From an uncultured Verrucomicrobium sp. (lineage in GTDB: Bacteria > Verrucomicrobiota > Verrucomicrobiia > Methylacidiphilales > GAS474), in NCBI GenBank assembly GCA_903889845.1, contig CAISZB010000114.1, positions 1-20,805 on the forward strand: a stretch of DNA of 20,805 nucleotides, given 5' to 3'. Within the stretch, counting starts at the first letter, position 1; every line of letters begins with the position of its first letter. The notes below the pieces were generated by a model that saw only the letters and a program-made list of their open reading frames with translations, made no database searches and was not told the origin of the DNA. Shown here one piece after another: positions 8,931-16,263 of the stretch. Both the position numbers and the translations under genes were made by a program.

Positions 8931-10676
8931 TTATTCCTCGTTCGAGAAAATTGCCTGGAGGGTGTTGAGATCGTGGCGGCGGGTGAAGTCGCGGAAGGCC
9001 TCCCCGGGCTCGCGGCGGCGGAGGTAGCCCTTGAGGATTTTCTCGACCGTGAGCGGCAGATCCCCGAAGGCGACCCCGCTGAAAAGCTGCCGCCCCAGTT
9101 CCCGATGGGCACCGAAACCGCCGCCGACGAAGACGTGGTAGCCGTCGACGCTCTCCCCGCCGATCTTCACCTTCGTCCCCAGGAGGCCGAGGTCCCCCAT
9201 GTAGTGCTGGGCGCAGGAGTTGGGGCAGCCGGTGAGGTGGATGTTGACCGGGAGGTCGAGGGTCACCTTCTTGTCGAGGGCGTCGACGAGGGCCAGGGCG
9301 TGGCTCTTCGTCGCCGCCTGGGCGAATTTGCAGTAGGCGCTCCCCGTGCAGGCGACGAGGCCGCCGCGCAGGAGGGACTGCTCCGTCGGGAACCCGAGGT
9401 GGCGCAGCGCCTTCTTCACCGCCGGGACGTAGGCCTCCGGGACGTTCGGCAGGAGGAAATTCTGCCACGCGGTGAGGCGGACCTCGCCCGTGCCGTAGTG
9501 GTCGGCCAGGTCGGCCAGTTTCAGGAGCTGGTCGGCGGTGACCTGCCCGACGGGGACCGAGGCGCCGAGGTAGAAGAGGCCGTTCTGCTTCTGCGGATGG
9601 ACGCCCAAGTGAGGGTGGAGTCCTCTATCGGCCTCGCCCTCCTGGCCGGGGTAGCGGATCTCTTCCGCAAGCAAGGGAGCGCGGCGGAGGGCGCGGCCCA
9701 GGAGCTTCTCCGCCTCGGCGACGTAGCGGGGTAGGGCCTCGGCGTCGGGACCCCACGATTCGAGGAGGTGCTTCAGCCGGGCTTTCTTCCGGTCGCCCCT
9801 GTTGCCCTGGGCGATATAGACGCGGGTCAGCGCGGCGACGACCTGGTTCAGTTCCGTCGGGGGAACCAGGATGCCGAGGTCGCGGGCGAACGACTTGTGC
9901 CCCGTCGCGCCGCCCGCCGCGAGGCGGAAGAGGACTTCTCCCCCAACCTTCACCGCCTTCGCGCCGAGGTCGTTCGTGTCCTCGACGGTGCTGACGCGGC
10001 CGCCGCCGTCGTAGGCGACGTTGAACTTCCGGGGCAGGTCGTAGAAGGCGCGGTCGTGGAGGAAAATCTGGCCCAGCTCCAGGCAGAGGGGCATCGCGTC
10101 GATCAGCTCCTCCGGGTCGATCCCGGCGGTGGGGCTGGCGGTGAGGTTGCGGATGTTGTCGGCGCCGGAACCGCGCGTGTGGAGGCCGAGGGCCTGGATG
10201 CGGCGGAGGAACTCGGGCGCGTCCTTCGGCGCGATGAGGCGCATCTGGAAATTGGCCCGCGTCGTGATCTGGAGGTAGCCGGTCGTCAGCTCCTTCGCGA
10301 TCCGGGCCAGTTCGCGGAGCTGGAAGCTCTTCACCAGGCCGCCGGGGATGCGGAGGCGGGCCATGTAGCCCTCCTTCACCGGGGAGAGGTAGAAGAGGCC
10401 GTGCCACTTGAAGCGGAAGAGGTCCTCCTTGTCGGGAGGCTGATTCCGCGCCGCGTAATCGACGAGGAGGGAATGGGCGTCGAGGGGGTGGAGTTCCCGC
10501 TTGATCCGCTCCTCGGCGATCAATTCGGAGAGGTCTTCCTTGGCGGTTCCCGAGGGGGTCGGTTCCACGTCGCCGAAGCGGACGCCGCGCGCGGCGAGGC
10601 CGCTGAAGAAACCCTCAAGGTAGGTCTTCTGGTCGGTGTCGAGGGGTTCCCCGTTGATCTGCTGGATGGGATTCAT
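8931..10676 (-). CDS. nirA: Nitrite reductase, sirohaem type (NirA family)
   Basis: Reduces nitrite to ammonium with six electrons at a coupled sirohaem and [4Fe-4S] centre. The 581-residue protein has two sulfite/nitrite reductase half-domains. YLQITTRANFQMR and NIRNLTASPTAGID lie in the first half. The cluster ligands are Cys443-x5-Cys449 (ACTGSAYCKF) and Cys484-x3-Cys488 (TGCPNSCAQH). LPRKFNVAYDGGG and VRLTAWQNFLLPN favour nitrite reductase over sulfite reductase CysI. The start at 10676 lies eight bases after the flavoprotein stop; no Shine-Dalgarno is visible, so translation may be coupled. The frame stays open further upstream inside the flavoprotein gene, but that part has no family similarity. 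Family members usually take electrons from ferredoxin; the neighbour suggests a flavoprotein donor instead. Confidence 0.92.
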   Translation of the reverse strand: MNPIQQINGEPLDTDQKTYLEGFFSGLAARGVRFGDVEPTPSGTAKEDLSELIAEERIKRELHPLDAHSLLVDYAARNQPPDKEDLFRFKWHGLFYLSPVKEGYMARLRIPGGLVKSFQLRELARIAKELTTGYLQITTRANFQMRLIAPKDAPEFLRRIQALGLHTRGSGADNIRNLTASPTAGIDPEELIDAMPLCLELGQIFLHDRAFYDLPRKFNVAYDGGGRVSTVEDTNDLGAKAVKVGGEVLFRLAAGGATGHKSFARDLGILVPPTELNQVVAALTRVYIAQGNRGDRKKARLKHLLESWGPDAEALPRYVAEAEKLLGRALRRAPLLAEEIRYPGQEGEADRGLHPHLGVHPQKQNGLFYLGASVPVGQVTADQLLKLADLADHYGTGEVRLTAWQNFLLPNVPEAYVPAVKKALRHLGFPTEQSLLRGGLVACTGSAYCKFAQAATKSHALALVDALDKKVTLDLPVNIHLTGCPNSCAQHYMGDLGLLGTKVKIGGESVDGYHVFVGGGFGAHRELGRQLFSGVAFGDLPLTVEKILKGYLRRREPGEAFRDFTRRHDLNTLQAIFSNEE

Positions 10677-10684
10677 GGCGTAAA

Positions 10685-12403
10685 TCAATAAACGTCGCGC
10701 TGGTAGCGTCCGGCGTTGCGCAGGTCCTCGACGTAGGCGGCGGCGGCTTCGGGCGAGAGGCCGCCCGCCTTCTCCGCGACGGCGCGGAGGGCATCGTCGA
10801 CGTCCTTCGCCATCCGGGAGGCGTCGCCGCAGACGTAGAAGCGGGCGCCCTCCTGCAACCACGCCCAGAGTTCGGCGGCCTCCTCGGCCATCCGGTGCTG
10901 GACGTAGATTTTCTCCTGCTGGTCCCGGGAGAAGGCGGTGGAGAGGCGGGTGAGGTGGCCCGAGGCCCGCATCGCCTCGATCTCCTCGCGGTAATGGAAA
11001 TCGGTCGCCGCGCGTTGGTCGCCGAAGAAGAGCCAGTTCTTGCCGCGGGCGCCCGTGGCCTGCCGCTCGTGGAGGAAGGCGCGGAAGGGGGCGATGCCGG
11101 TGCCGGGGCCGACCATGACGATGGGGACGTTCCCGTCGTCGGGAAGGCGGAAGCCGTGGGAGGTCTGGACGAAGACGGGGACAGGGATCCCCTCCCCGGC
11201 GCGGTCGGCCAGGAAGGTGGAGCAGACGCCGCCCCGCGCCCGCCCGTGCGACTGATAGCGGACGATGCCGACGGTGAGGTGGACGGAACCGGCATGGACC
11301 TTCGGGCTGGAGGAGATCGAGTAGAGCCGGGGGGCGAGTTTTTTCAGCAGGGCGCGGAGCCTCGCCGCGTCGGGCCGGAGGGCGGGCGTCGCGGCGAAGA
11401 CGTCGATCGCCTCGCGGCCCCAGAGCCACTTGAGGAGATCGTCTTTCCGCTCCGGCGCGAGGAGGGGGCGGAGTTCGTCATTCGTCTCCGCCGCCGCCTT
11501 GAGGAGGTCGGGGGAAGGTTTCGTGATGTCGTACGTGGTGCGGAGCGCCTCGCGCAATGCGTCGTCCTTGTCCAGGCCCAGGAGGGCGAGGAGGTCGCCG
11601 ACGAGGGCGGGATCGTTCGCCGGCATGACGCCGAGGGCGTCGCCCGCCTCGTATTTGAAATCGGGGCCGGAGCCGGAGAGGTCGATTTCGAAGTGGCGGA
11701 CTTCCTTGGCCGAGCCCGCGCCGGTCAACGTCCGGTTCGCGGCGAGGCGGGCGGGGAAGGGGCGCGTCTTCGTCCACCCTTTTTCCTCCTCCTCGTCCGA
11801 GGCCATTCCGCCCGCCGCCGGGGCGGGGGAACCGAGGAGGGCGAAGGTGCCGCCGATCCATTCCTTGGCACGGGTCTCGTAGTCGGCGTCGCACTCGGCC
11901 CGGGCGTGGAGCCGCTTCGCGCCGAGGGCGGCGAGGCGCTCGTCGATCTTCTTTCCCGCAGCACAGAACTCGGGGTAATTCGTGTCGCCGAGGGCGAGGA
12001 CGGCGTATTCCAGGTGGGCGAGGACGGCCGCCTCGTCCTTTTGGAGCCAGGCCCAGAAGGCGCGGGCGTTGTCGGGCATCTCCCCGTCGCCGTAGGTGCT
12101 GGTGACGACGAGGAGCCGCGTCTGCGCCTTCCAGTCGACCTTCGAAAAGTGGTCGGCGGCGACGACCTCCGGCGCCCAGCCCCGGGACTTCGCCTCCTTC
12201 GCGATCTTCTTCGCGAGGCCTTCGGCGGTCCCGGTCTGGCTGCCGTAGAGGATTGCGAGGGGGACGGCGGGCGCGGCCAGCGCAGGGGCCACGTCGGAGG
12301 GAACCCGGACCGCAGCGCAGAGTCCGGCCAGATAGCCGTTGAGCCAGAGGCGCTGGTCGGGCCGGAAGGGGGCGTTTTCAGGAATAAAGGGGACGGTCGG
12401 CAT
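10685..12403 (-). CDS. NADPH diflavin reductase, CysJ-like, probable donor to NirA
   Basis: Passes electrons from NADPH through FAD and FMN to a partner enzyme. The 572-residue protein has a short N-terminal helix (RLWLNGYLAGL), then an FMN flavodoxin domain from about residue 49 (LAILYGSQTGTAEGLAKKI, TSTYGDGEMPDNA). It is followed by an FAD domain with RLYSISSSPKVHAG and GGVCSTFL, and an NADPH domain with VMVGPGTGIAPFRAF and CGDASRMAKDVDDAL. It ends in YQRDVY, the same terminal tyrosine pattern as sulfite reductase CysJ. By sequence it would be called a sulfite reductase alpha chain. Placement directly before nirA and the absence of cysI or other sulfur genes suggest that it serves nitrite reduction; this is inference. 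The start at 12403 lacks a Shine-Dalgarno and follows the nitrate-binding gene by 26 bases. Confidence 0.9.
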   Translation of the reverse strand: MPTVPFIPENAPFRPDQRLWLNGYLAGLCAAVRVPSDVAPALAAPAVPLAILYGSQTGTAEGLAKKIAKEAKSRGWAPEVVAADHFSKVDWKAQTRLLVVTSTYGDGEMPDNARAFWAWLQKDEAAVLAHLEYAVLALGDTNYPEFCAAGKKIDERLAALGAKRLHARAECDADYETRAKEWIGGTFALLGSPAPAAGGMASDEEEEKGWTKTRPFPARLAANRTLTGAGSAKEVRHFEIDLSGSGPDFKYEAGDALGVMPANDPALVGDLLALLGLDKDDALREALRTTYDITKPSPDLLKAAAETNDELRPLLAPERKDDLLKWLWGREAIDVFAATPALRPDAARLRALLKKLAPRLYSISSSPKVHAGSVHLTVGIVRYQSHGRARGGVCSTFLADRAGEGIPVPVFVQTSHGFRLPDDGNVPIVMVGPGTGIAPFRAFLHERQATGARGKNWLFFGDQRAATDFHYREEIEAMRASGHLTRLSTAFSRDQQEKIYVQHRMAEEAAELWAWLQEGARFYVCGDASRMAKDVDDALRAVAEKAGGLSPEAAAAYVEDLRNAGRYQRDVY

Positions 12404-12429
12404 GGGGAGAGAAGGGGAAGGACCCCGCG

Positions 12430-13533
12430 TCAGGCGGCGGGGACCCTTCCCGCGTCTTCGTTGTCGTTGAGGGACTCCAGGGCGGCCATCGCGCTGAGGG
12501 CGCCGTGGTAGATGTCGCCGCGGAAGCAACGGGTGCCGATCCCGGCGGGGAGGGGGCGGGGGGAAATCTGATGGAGCCGCGCGGTGACCCAGGAGGCCTT
12601 GCTCCCGCTCGGCTCGTTGATTGTCGGCCCGTAGAAGAGGTAGGCGGGGAGGCCGTTCGGGTTCCCCTTGCCGATGTCGAAGGGGCCGGAAAAGCTGTGC
12701 CGCAGGGAGACGATGGAGGCGTTGACGTAGCGGGGCTGGGAGAGGGTCTCGAAGAGCCGTTCCCGGTGCTCCGGCATGTCGCAGATGCGGCAGGCTTCGA
12801 GGAGGGCCAGGATCAGGGCTTGGTGCTCCTCCGGGCGGCTGTCGGCGAAGTCCTCCCGCGCCATCAGGATCTTGTCCGGGTGGTCCGGGGCGATCTCGGA
12901 GCCGAGGGCGGCGCACCAGCCGATCTTCGCGGCCAGCGCCGTGGAGGGCCACGGCCCGGCGACGCAGAAGCCGTCCAGGTGGCCCAGGCGGAGGTTCTCC
13001 GTCATCTGCGGCGGGGGGACGACGGCGATCTGGACGTCCTTATCGACGTCGATCCGGTGGGTCTTCAGCCAGAGGCGGAGGAGGAAGTGGTGGGAGGAGT
13101 AATAGAAGGGGACGCCGAGGACCAGGGGTGGCCCGGCGCGGCCCTTCAGGTATTCCCGCAGGGTCTCCCCGTCCTCGACGCCCGCCTCCTTCAGGGCGGT
13201 GGAGAAGATGACGGCGTTCCCGTTGAGGCTCAGGATGAGGCCGGTGACGCACGGCGTGGCGATCGAGCCGAGGCCCAGGGTGGTGGAGAGGGTCATCGGG
13301 GCGCAGGCGTGGGCGGCGTCGAGTTCCCGGTAGATCAGCTTGTCCCGGATCGTGGCCCAGCCCGGCTCCCGGCTCAGCTCGACGCGGAGGCCGTATTTCT
13401 CATAGAGGCCCATCTCCTTCGCCATGATGAGGGGCGCGGCGTCGCACAAAGGAATGAAGCCGAGGCGGAGCGAGGTGGCCCGGCCCACGATGGCGGGGGC
13501 GGCGGAGGGAGCGGAGGTTTTGCGGGCCTTCAT
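12430..13533 (-). CDS. NrtA/NasS-like nitrate-binding protein without signal peptide
   Basis: Periplasmic-binding-protein fold of the NrtA/CmpA/NasS group, 367 residues. RLGFIPLCDAAPLIMAKEMG and YGLRVELSREPGWATIRDKL are the family's typical opening, followed by HACAPMTLSTTLGLGS, where ligand contacts usually lie, and HLDGFCVAGPW later. The N-terminus (MKARKTSAPSAAPAIVGR) has no hydrophobic core or lipobox, so export is not predicted. No NrtB/C/D transporter, NarK permease or NasT antiterminator lies nearby. That favours a cytoplasmic nitrate or nitrite sensor in the NasS manner over a transport component, but a transporter elsewhere cannot be excluded. The start at 13533 is chosen because similarity begins soon after; an in-frame ATG at 13605 would add 24 unlikely residues. 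First gene of the nitrate cluster, divergent from the LysR gene. Confidence 0.85.
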   Translation of the reverse strand: MKARKTSAPSAAPAIVGRATSLRLGFIPLCDAAPLIMAKEMGLYEKYGLRVELSREPGWATIRDKLIYRELDAAHACAPMTLSTTLGLGSIATPCVTGLILSLNGNAVIFSTALKEAGVEDGETLREYLKGRAGPPLVLGVPFYYSSHHFLLRLWLKTHRIDVDKDVQIAVVPPPQMTENLRLGHLDGFCVAGPWPSTALAAKIGWCAALGSEIAPDHPDKILMAREDFADSRPEEHQALILALLEACRICDMPEHRERLFETLSQPRYVNASIVSLRHSFSGPFDIGKGNPNGLPAYLFYGPTINEPSGSKASWVTARLHQISPRPLPAGIGTRCFRGDIYHGALSAMAALESLNDNEDAGRVPAA

Positions 13534-13608
13534 GTCGATTCTGGAATGAGCGGTGTTCGCTTCGGTACAAGCGATTTCAATGCCGGATCGAAATCGGTTT
13601 CGCATAAA

Positions 13609-13678
13609 AAGGATTCATTGTTTTCCTGAAACGCATGCGCTTTTTTCATTGTCTTCGGGCAGGAAAACATCGATCCTT
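13609..13678. promoter_or_regulatory. Inverted and direct repeats between nitrate cluster and LysR gene
   Basis: AAGGATTCATTGTTTTCCTG (13609-13628) is mirrored by CAGGAAAACATCGATCCTT (13660-13678), matching at 16 of about 20 positions with a one-base length difference, around a 31-base spacer. The spacer holds the palindrome CGCATGCG (13632-13639). A direct repeat TTCATTGTTTTC / TTCATTGTCTTC (13614-13625, 13645-13656) is offset by 31 bases, close to three helical turns. Symmetric sites between divergent genes are typical of LysR-family binding regions; an RNA hairpin in either leader is the alternative. Confidence 0.55.
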
Positions 13679-13738
13679 GGCGTCAGGCGTGGAGGATCGG
13701 GGGGTCTTTCCATCGTCGTCCTTTTTCTTCATTCCGCC

Positions 13739-14673
13739 ATGTCCGCCCCCCTCGACAGCCGCCAGCTCCGGGCCTTCGTCACCCTCGCCCGCACCGGATC
13801 GTTCACCCGCACCGGACGGGAACTCCATCTTTCCCAATCGGCGGTCAGCCATTCCCTGAAGGCGCTGGAGGAGGACCTGGCCTGCCGCCTCTTCGAACGG
13901 ACGGGGCGCAGCGTCCGCCTGACGTCGGCGGGGGAGGAACTCCTCGTCCACGCGGAGAAAATCGTGATGGAGATGGCGACGGCGCGGGAGCGACTGGGGC
14001 AGCTCAACCGCTGGGGCCACGGCCGCATCCAGGTGGGCGTGACGACGACGGCCTGCCAATACATCCTTCCGGGCGTCCTGCGGGAGTTCAAGGAGAGCTT
14101 CCCCCACTGCGCCGTCCAGATCGAGCCGGGGGACACCCCCGCCCTGATCGACCTCCTGCGCGAGGGGCGGATCGACTTCGCCATCGGCCTCGAACCCCGG
14201 GACAAGGGCTCCGTCGAGTTCCGCCCCCTCTTCAGCGACGAACTGGTCGGCGCCGTCGGCCCCCTCCATCCGTGGGGGGTCGCAGGGTGCCTGACCGGGC
14301 GACCCTCGCCTCGGAGCGCTTCATCCTCTACTCGAAGACGAGCTACGTCATCGGCCTCATCGAGGAATACTTCCGTTCCGAGAAGATGGCCCTCCCCGTC
14401 GCGATGGAGCTGGGGAGTGTCGAGGCGATCAAGGAACTGGTAAAGCTGGGCCTGGGCGTCAGCATCCTCGCGCCGTGGGCGATGCGGAAGGAACTGGAGG
14501 AGGGCTCCCTGATCGCCGTCTCCCTGGGGAAGCGGCGGCTGCGGCGGCAGTGGGGCATCCTCGTCCGCAAGGGGCACCGCCTCAGCCTGGCCCACGAGAC
14601 CTTCCTGGGCCTGTGCAAGACGGTGACGGAAGGCTTCGGGAACGACATCGCGCTCGCCAAAAGAGGGACTTGA
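13739..14673 (+). CDS. LysR-family regulator, divergent from nitrate cluster, one -1 frameshift
   Basis: The N-terminal winged helix-turn-helix is clear at residues 5-65 (RQLRAFVTLARTGSFTRTGR, LSQSAVSHSLKALEEDL, LFERTGRSVRLTSAGEELL), followed by the effector-binding domain (GRIQVGVTTTACQYILPGVL). The frame from ATG 13739 loses sense at the G run 14274-14279 after GPLHPWG. The frame one base back continues with GRRVPDRATLASERFILYSK, GLIEEYFRSEKMALPVAMEL and GLGVSILAPWAM to the stop at 14673. One extra G (seven, not six) restores a protein of about 311 residues, the normal family size. Divergent position next to the nitrate genes suggests a nitrogen or nitrite-responsive activator similar in role to cyanobacterial NtcB; that role is inference. 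The ATG has no Shine-Dalgarno. Confidence 0.85.
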
Positions 14674-14693
14674 TCGCGCGCGGGGGGCGGGCG

Positions 14694-15236
14694 ATGGTAT
14701 GGGACTCCCTCAATCCCTTTTCCCCCGCCATGCCTTTGGAAACGACCCAATCCCGCGTCATCCTCCTCCTCTTCCTGGCCGCGTTCCTGGGCGTGATCGG
14801 GGGTTCCCTCCTCGTCTTCCCCGACCGGATCAAGGCGGCCCGGGAACGGAACACCCTCCTCGCCGCCCGCGCCCTCTACACCGCCATCGAGGCGGCGGGG
14901 GCCGACCGGACGCCGGGCGGCATCGGCTACCCGGCGGAGAGCGGTGCGAAATCGACCCCGGAATATTACGCCGCCCTCCAGGAAAAGGGCTACCTCCTGC
15001 GGCGGGACTATCCCCTCCTCTCGAACCTCGTCCTGGCGAACACCTCCGAGGCCGATCCCCGCGCCACCGTCCTCTTCCTCTCCCGCAGCGGGTACAGCCG
15101 CTACGGGCTGGGACGGGAGAAGAAGCTCTCCCCCACCTACCTCGTCTGCCACCTCGACGGGACGATCGACCGGCTTCCGATCGATATTCCCCCGACGAAC
15201 CTCCCGCCGCGGTCGCCGACGTTTTTGGAGCCGTAG
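14694..15236 (+). CDS. Small membrane-anchored protein of unknown function
   Basis: I do not recognise the family. From ATG 14694 the product is 180 residues; an internal ATG at 14730 would give 168 and place the hydrophobic segment (SRVILLLFLAAFLGVIGGSLLVF) directly at the N-terminus. The segment is followed by a polar region with DRIKAARERNTLLAARALYT, then PEYYAALQEKGYLLRRDYPL and ending VCHLDGTIDRLPIDIPP. One N-terminal hydrophobic helix followed by a long helix and a small globular tail resembles pseudopilin-like proteins, but the prepilin Gly-Phe cleavage site is not evident, so that is only a resemblance. It starts 20 bases after the LysR stop and ends 16 bases before the convergent purC. 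Confidence 0.75.
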   Translation: MVWDSLNPFSPAMPLETTQSRVILLLFLAAFLGVIGGSLLVFPDRIKAARERNTLLAARALYTAIEAAGADRTPGGIGYPAESGAKSTPEYYAALQEKGYLLRRDYPLLSNLVLANTSEADPRATVLFLSRSGYSRYGLGREKKLSPTYLVCHLDGTIDRLPIDIPPTNLPPRSPTFLEP

Positions 15237-15252
15237 GGCGGGAACGACGGCG

Positions 15253-16122
15253 CTATCGCGTCAGCCGCTCCAGCGCCTCGCGGTACTTCGCCACCGTGCC
15301 GTCGATGACTTCCTGCGGGAGGAAGGGGCCGGGGGGGCTCTTGTCCCAGTCGAGGGTCTCCAGGTAGTCGCGGACGTATTGCTTGTCGAAGCTGGGCTGC
15401 GGGCCGCCGGGGGCGTACCGGTCGGCGGGCCAGAAGCGGGAGCTGTCGGGCGTCAGCGCCTCATCGATCAGGATCACCTCGTCCTCCGGCGTCAGGCCGA
15501 ATTCGAACTTCGTGTCGGCGATGATGATGCCGCGCTCCAGGGCGTAGGCGGCGGCCTTCGTGTAGAGGGAGAGGGTCAGGTCGCGCAGCTGCGCGTAGCG
15601 GGCGTCGCCCAGGATCGAGCGGGCGGCGGCCTCGTCGATGTTCTCGTCGTGCCCGGCCTCGGCCTTCGTCGAGGGGGTGAAGAGGGGGTGCGGGAGCTGC
15701 GACGATTCGAGGAGGCCGGGGGGCAGGACATAGCCGCCGACGGTGCCGCGCATTTGGTATTCCTTCCAGCCGGAGCCGGAGACGTAGCCCCGGGCGATGC
15801 ACTCCACCGGGATCACCCGGCACCGCCGCGCGCGGACCAGGCGGCCTTCCCATTCCGGGATGACGACGCCCTCGGGGAGGTCGTAGGAGAGGACGTGGTT
15901 CGGCACGAGGCCGGACAGGAGCTCGAACCAATGGCGGGAGAGGCGGGTGAGGAGGCGGCCCTTGTCCGGGATCGCCGAGGGGAGGATGACGTCGAAGGCG
16001 GAGAGGCGGTCGCTCGCCACGATCCAGAACTCGCCGCGCCACGTGTAGAGGTCGCGGACCTTGCCGCTGCGCAGGCGCTCGATGTTGTACGCTTCGAGGA
16101 CGGTGGGATCGGGATTCGACAT
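15253..16122 (-). CDS. purC: Phosphoribosylaminoimidazole-succinocarboxamide synthase (PurC)
   Basis: Joins aspartate to carboxyaminoimidazole ribonucleotide using ATP in de novo purine synthesis. The 289-residue protein shows the SAICAR synthetase motifs in order: RSGKVRDLYTW near residue 20, IVASDRLSAFDVILPSAIPD, the signature VECIARGYVSGSGWKEY, and IIADTKFEFGL followed by LIDEALTPDSSRFW. The form is the longer PurC type, about 290-300 residues, found in many bacteria and fungi. The ATG at 16122 is the only start that fits the family N-terminus. It is a single gene between convergent and divergent neighbours, so it has its own promoter in the 141-base gap upstream. Its stop codon lies inside GCGCTATCGCG (15250-15260), a string shared with the intergenic repeat at 4700-4710. 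Confidence 0.96.
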   Translation of the reverse strand: MSNPDPTVLEAYNIERLRSGKVRDLYTWRGEFWIVASDRLSAFDVILPSAIPDKGRLLTRLSRHWFELLSGLVPNHVLSYDLPEGVVIPEWEGRLVRARRCRVIPVECIARGYVSGSGWKEYQMRGTVGGYVLPPGLLESSQLPHPLFTPSTKAEAGHDENIDEAAARSILGDARYAQLRDLTLSLYTKAAAYALERGIIIADTKFEFGLTPEDEVILIDEALTPDSSRFWPADRYAPGGPQPSFDKQYVRDYLETLDWDKSPPGPFLPQEVIDGTVAKYREALERLTR

Positions 16123-16218
16123 GGGAGGCGCGGAGTGTGGGGGGAAACGGGCGGAAACGCAACGCTGGGCCGCGCCGTTGCGTCGAAATGCGGCGTTCCG
16201 TTCGCCTCCCCTGCGGGC

Positions 16219-16246
16219 TTGCACCCCGGGGCGCGGGTGATAGCAT
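16219..16246 (+). promoter_or_regulatory. Possible promoter of the TPR-LysM gene
   Basis: TTGCAC (16219-16224), a 16-base spacer and TAGCAT (16241-16246) lie 17 bases before the ATG at 16264. Both hexamers match the sigma-70 consensus only partly, so this is a weak call. Confidence 0.35.
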
Positions 16247-16263
16247 ACGGGATCACCTCGCTT

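Noticed and set aside
8931..11429. An 832-residue N-terminally extended NirA
   Set aside because: The extension overlaps the flavoprotein gene out of frame and has no domain; the ATG at 10676 gives the normal family length.
13534..13738. NasR/NasT-type ANTAR leader hairpins
   Set aside because: The typical pair of hairpins with A-rich hexaloops followed by a terminator is not present; the repeats found fit a DNA operator better.
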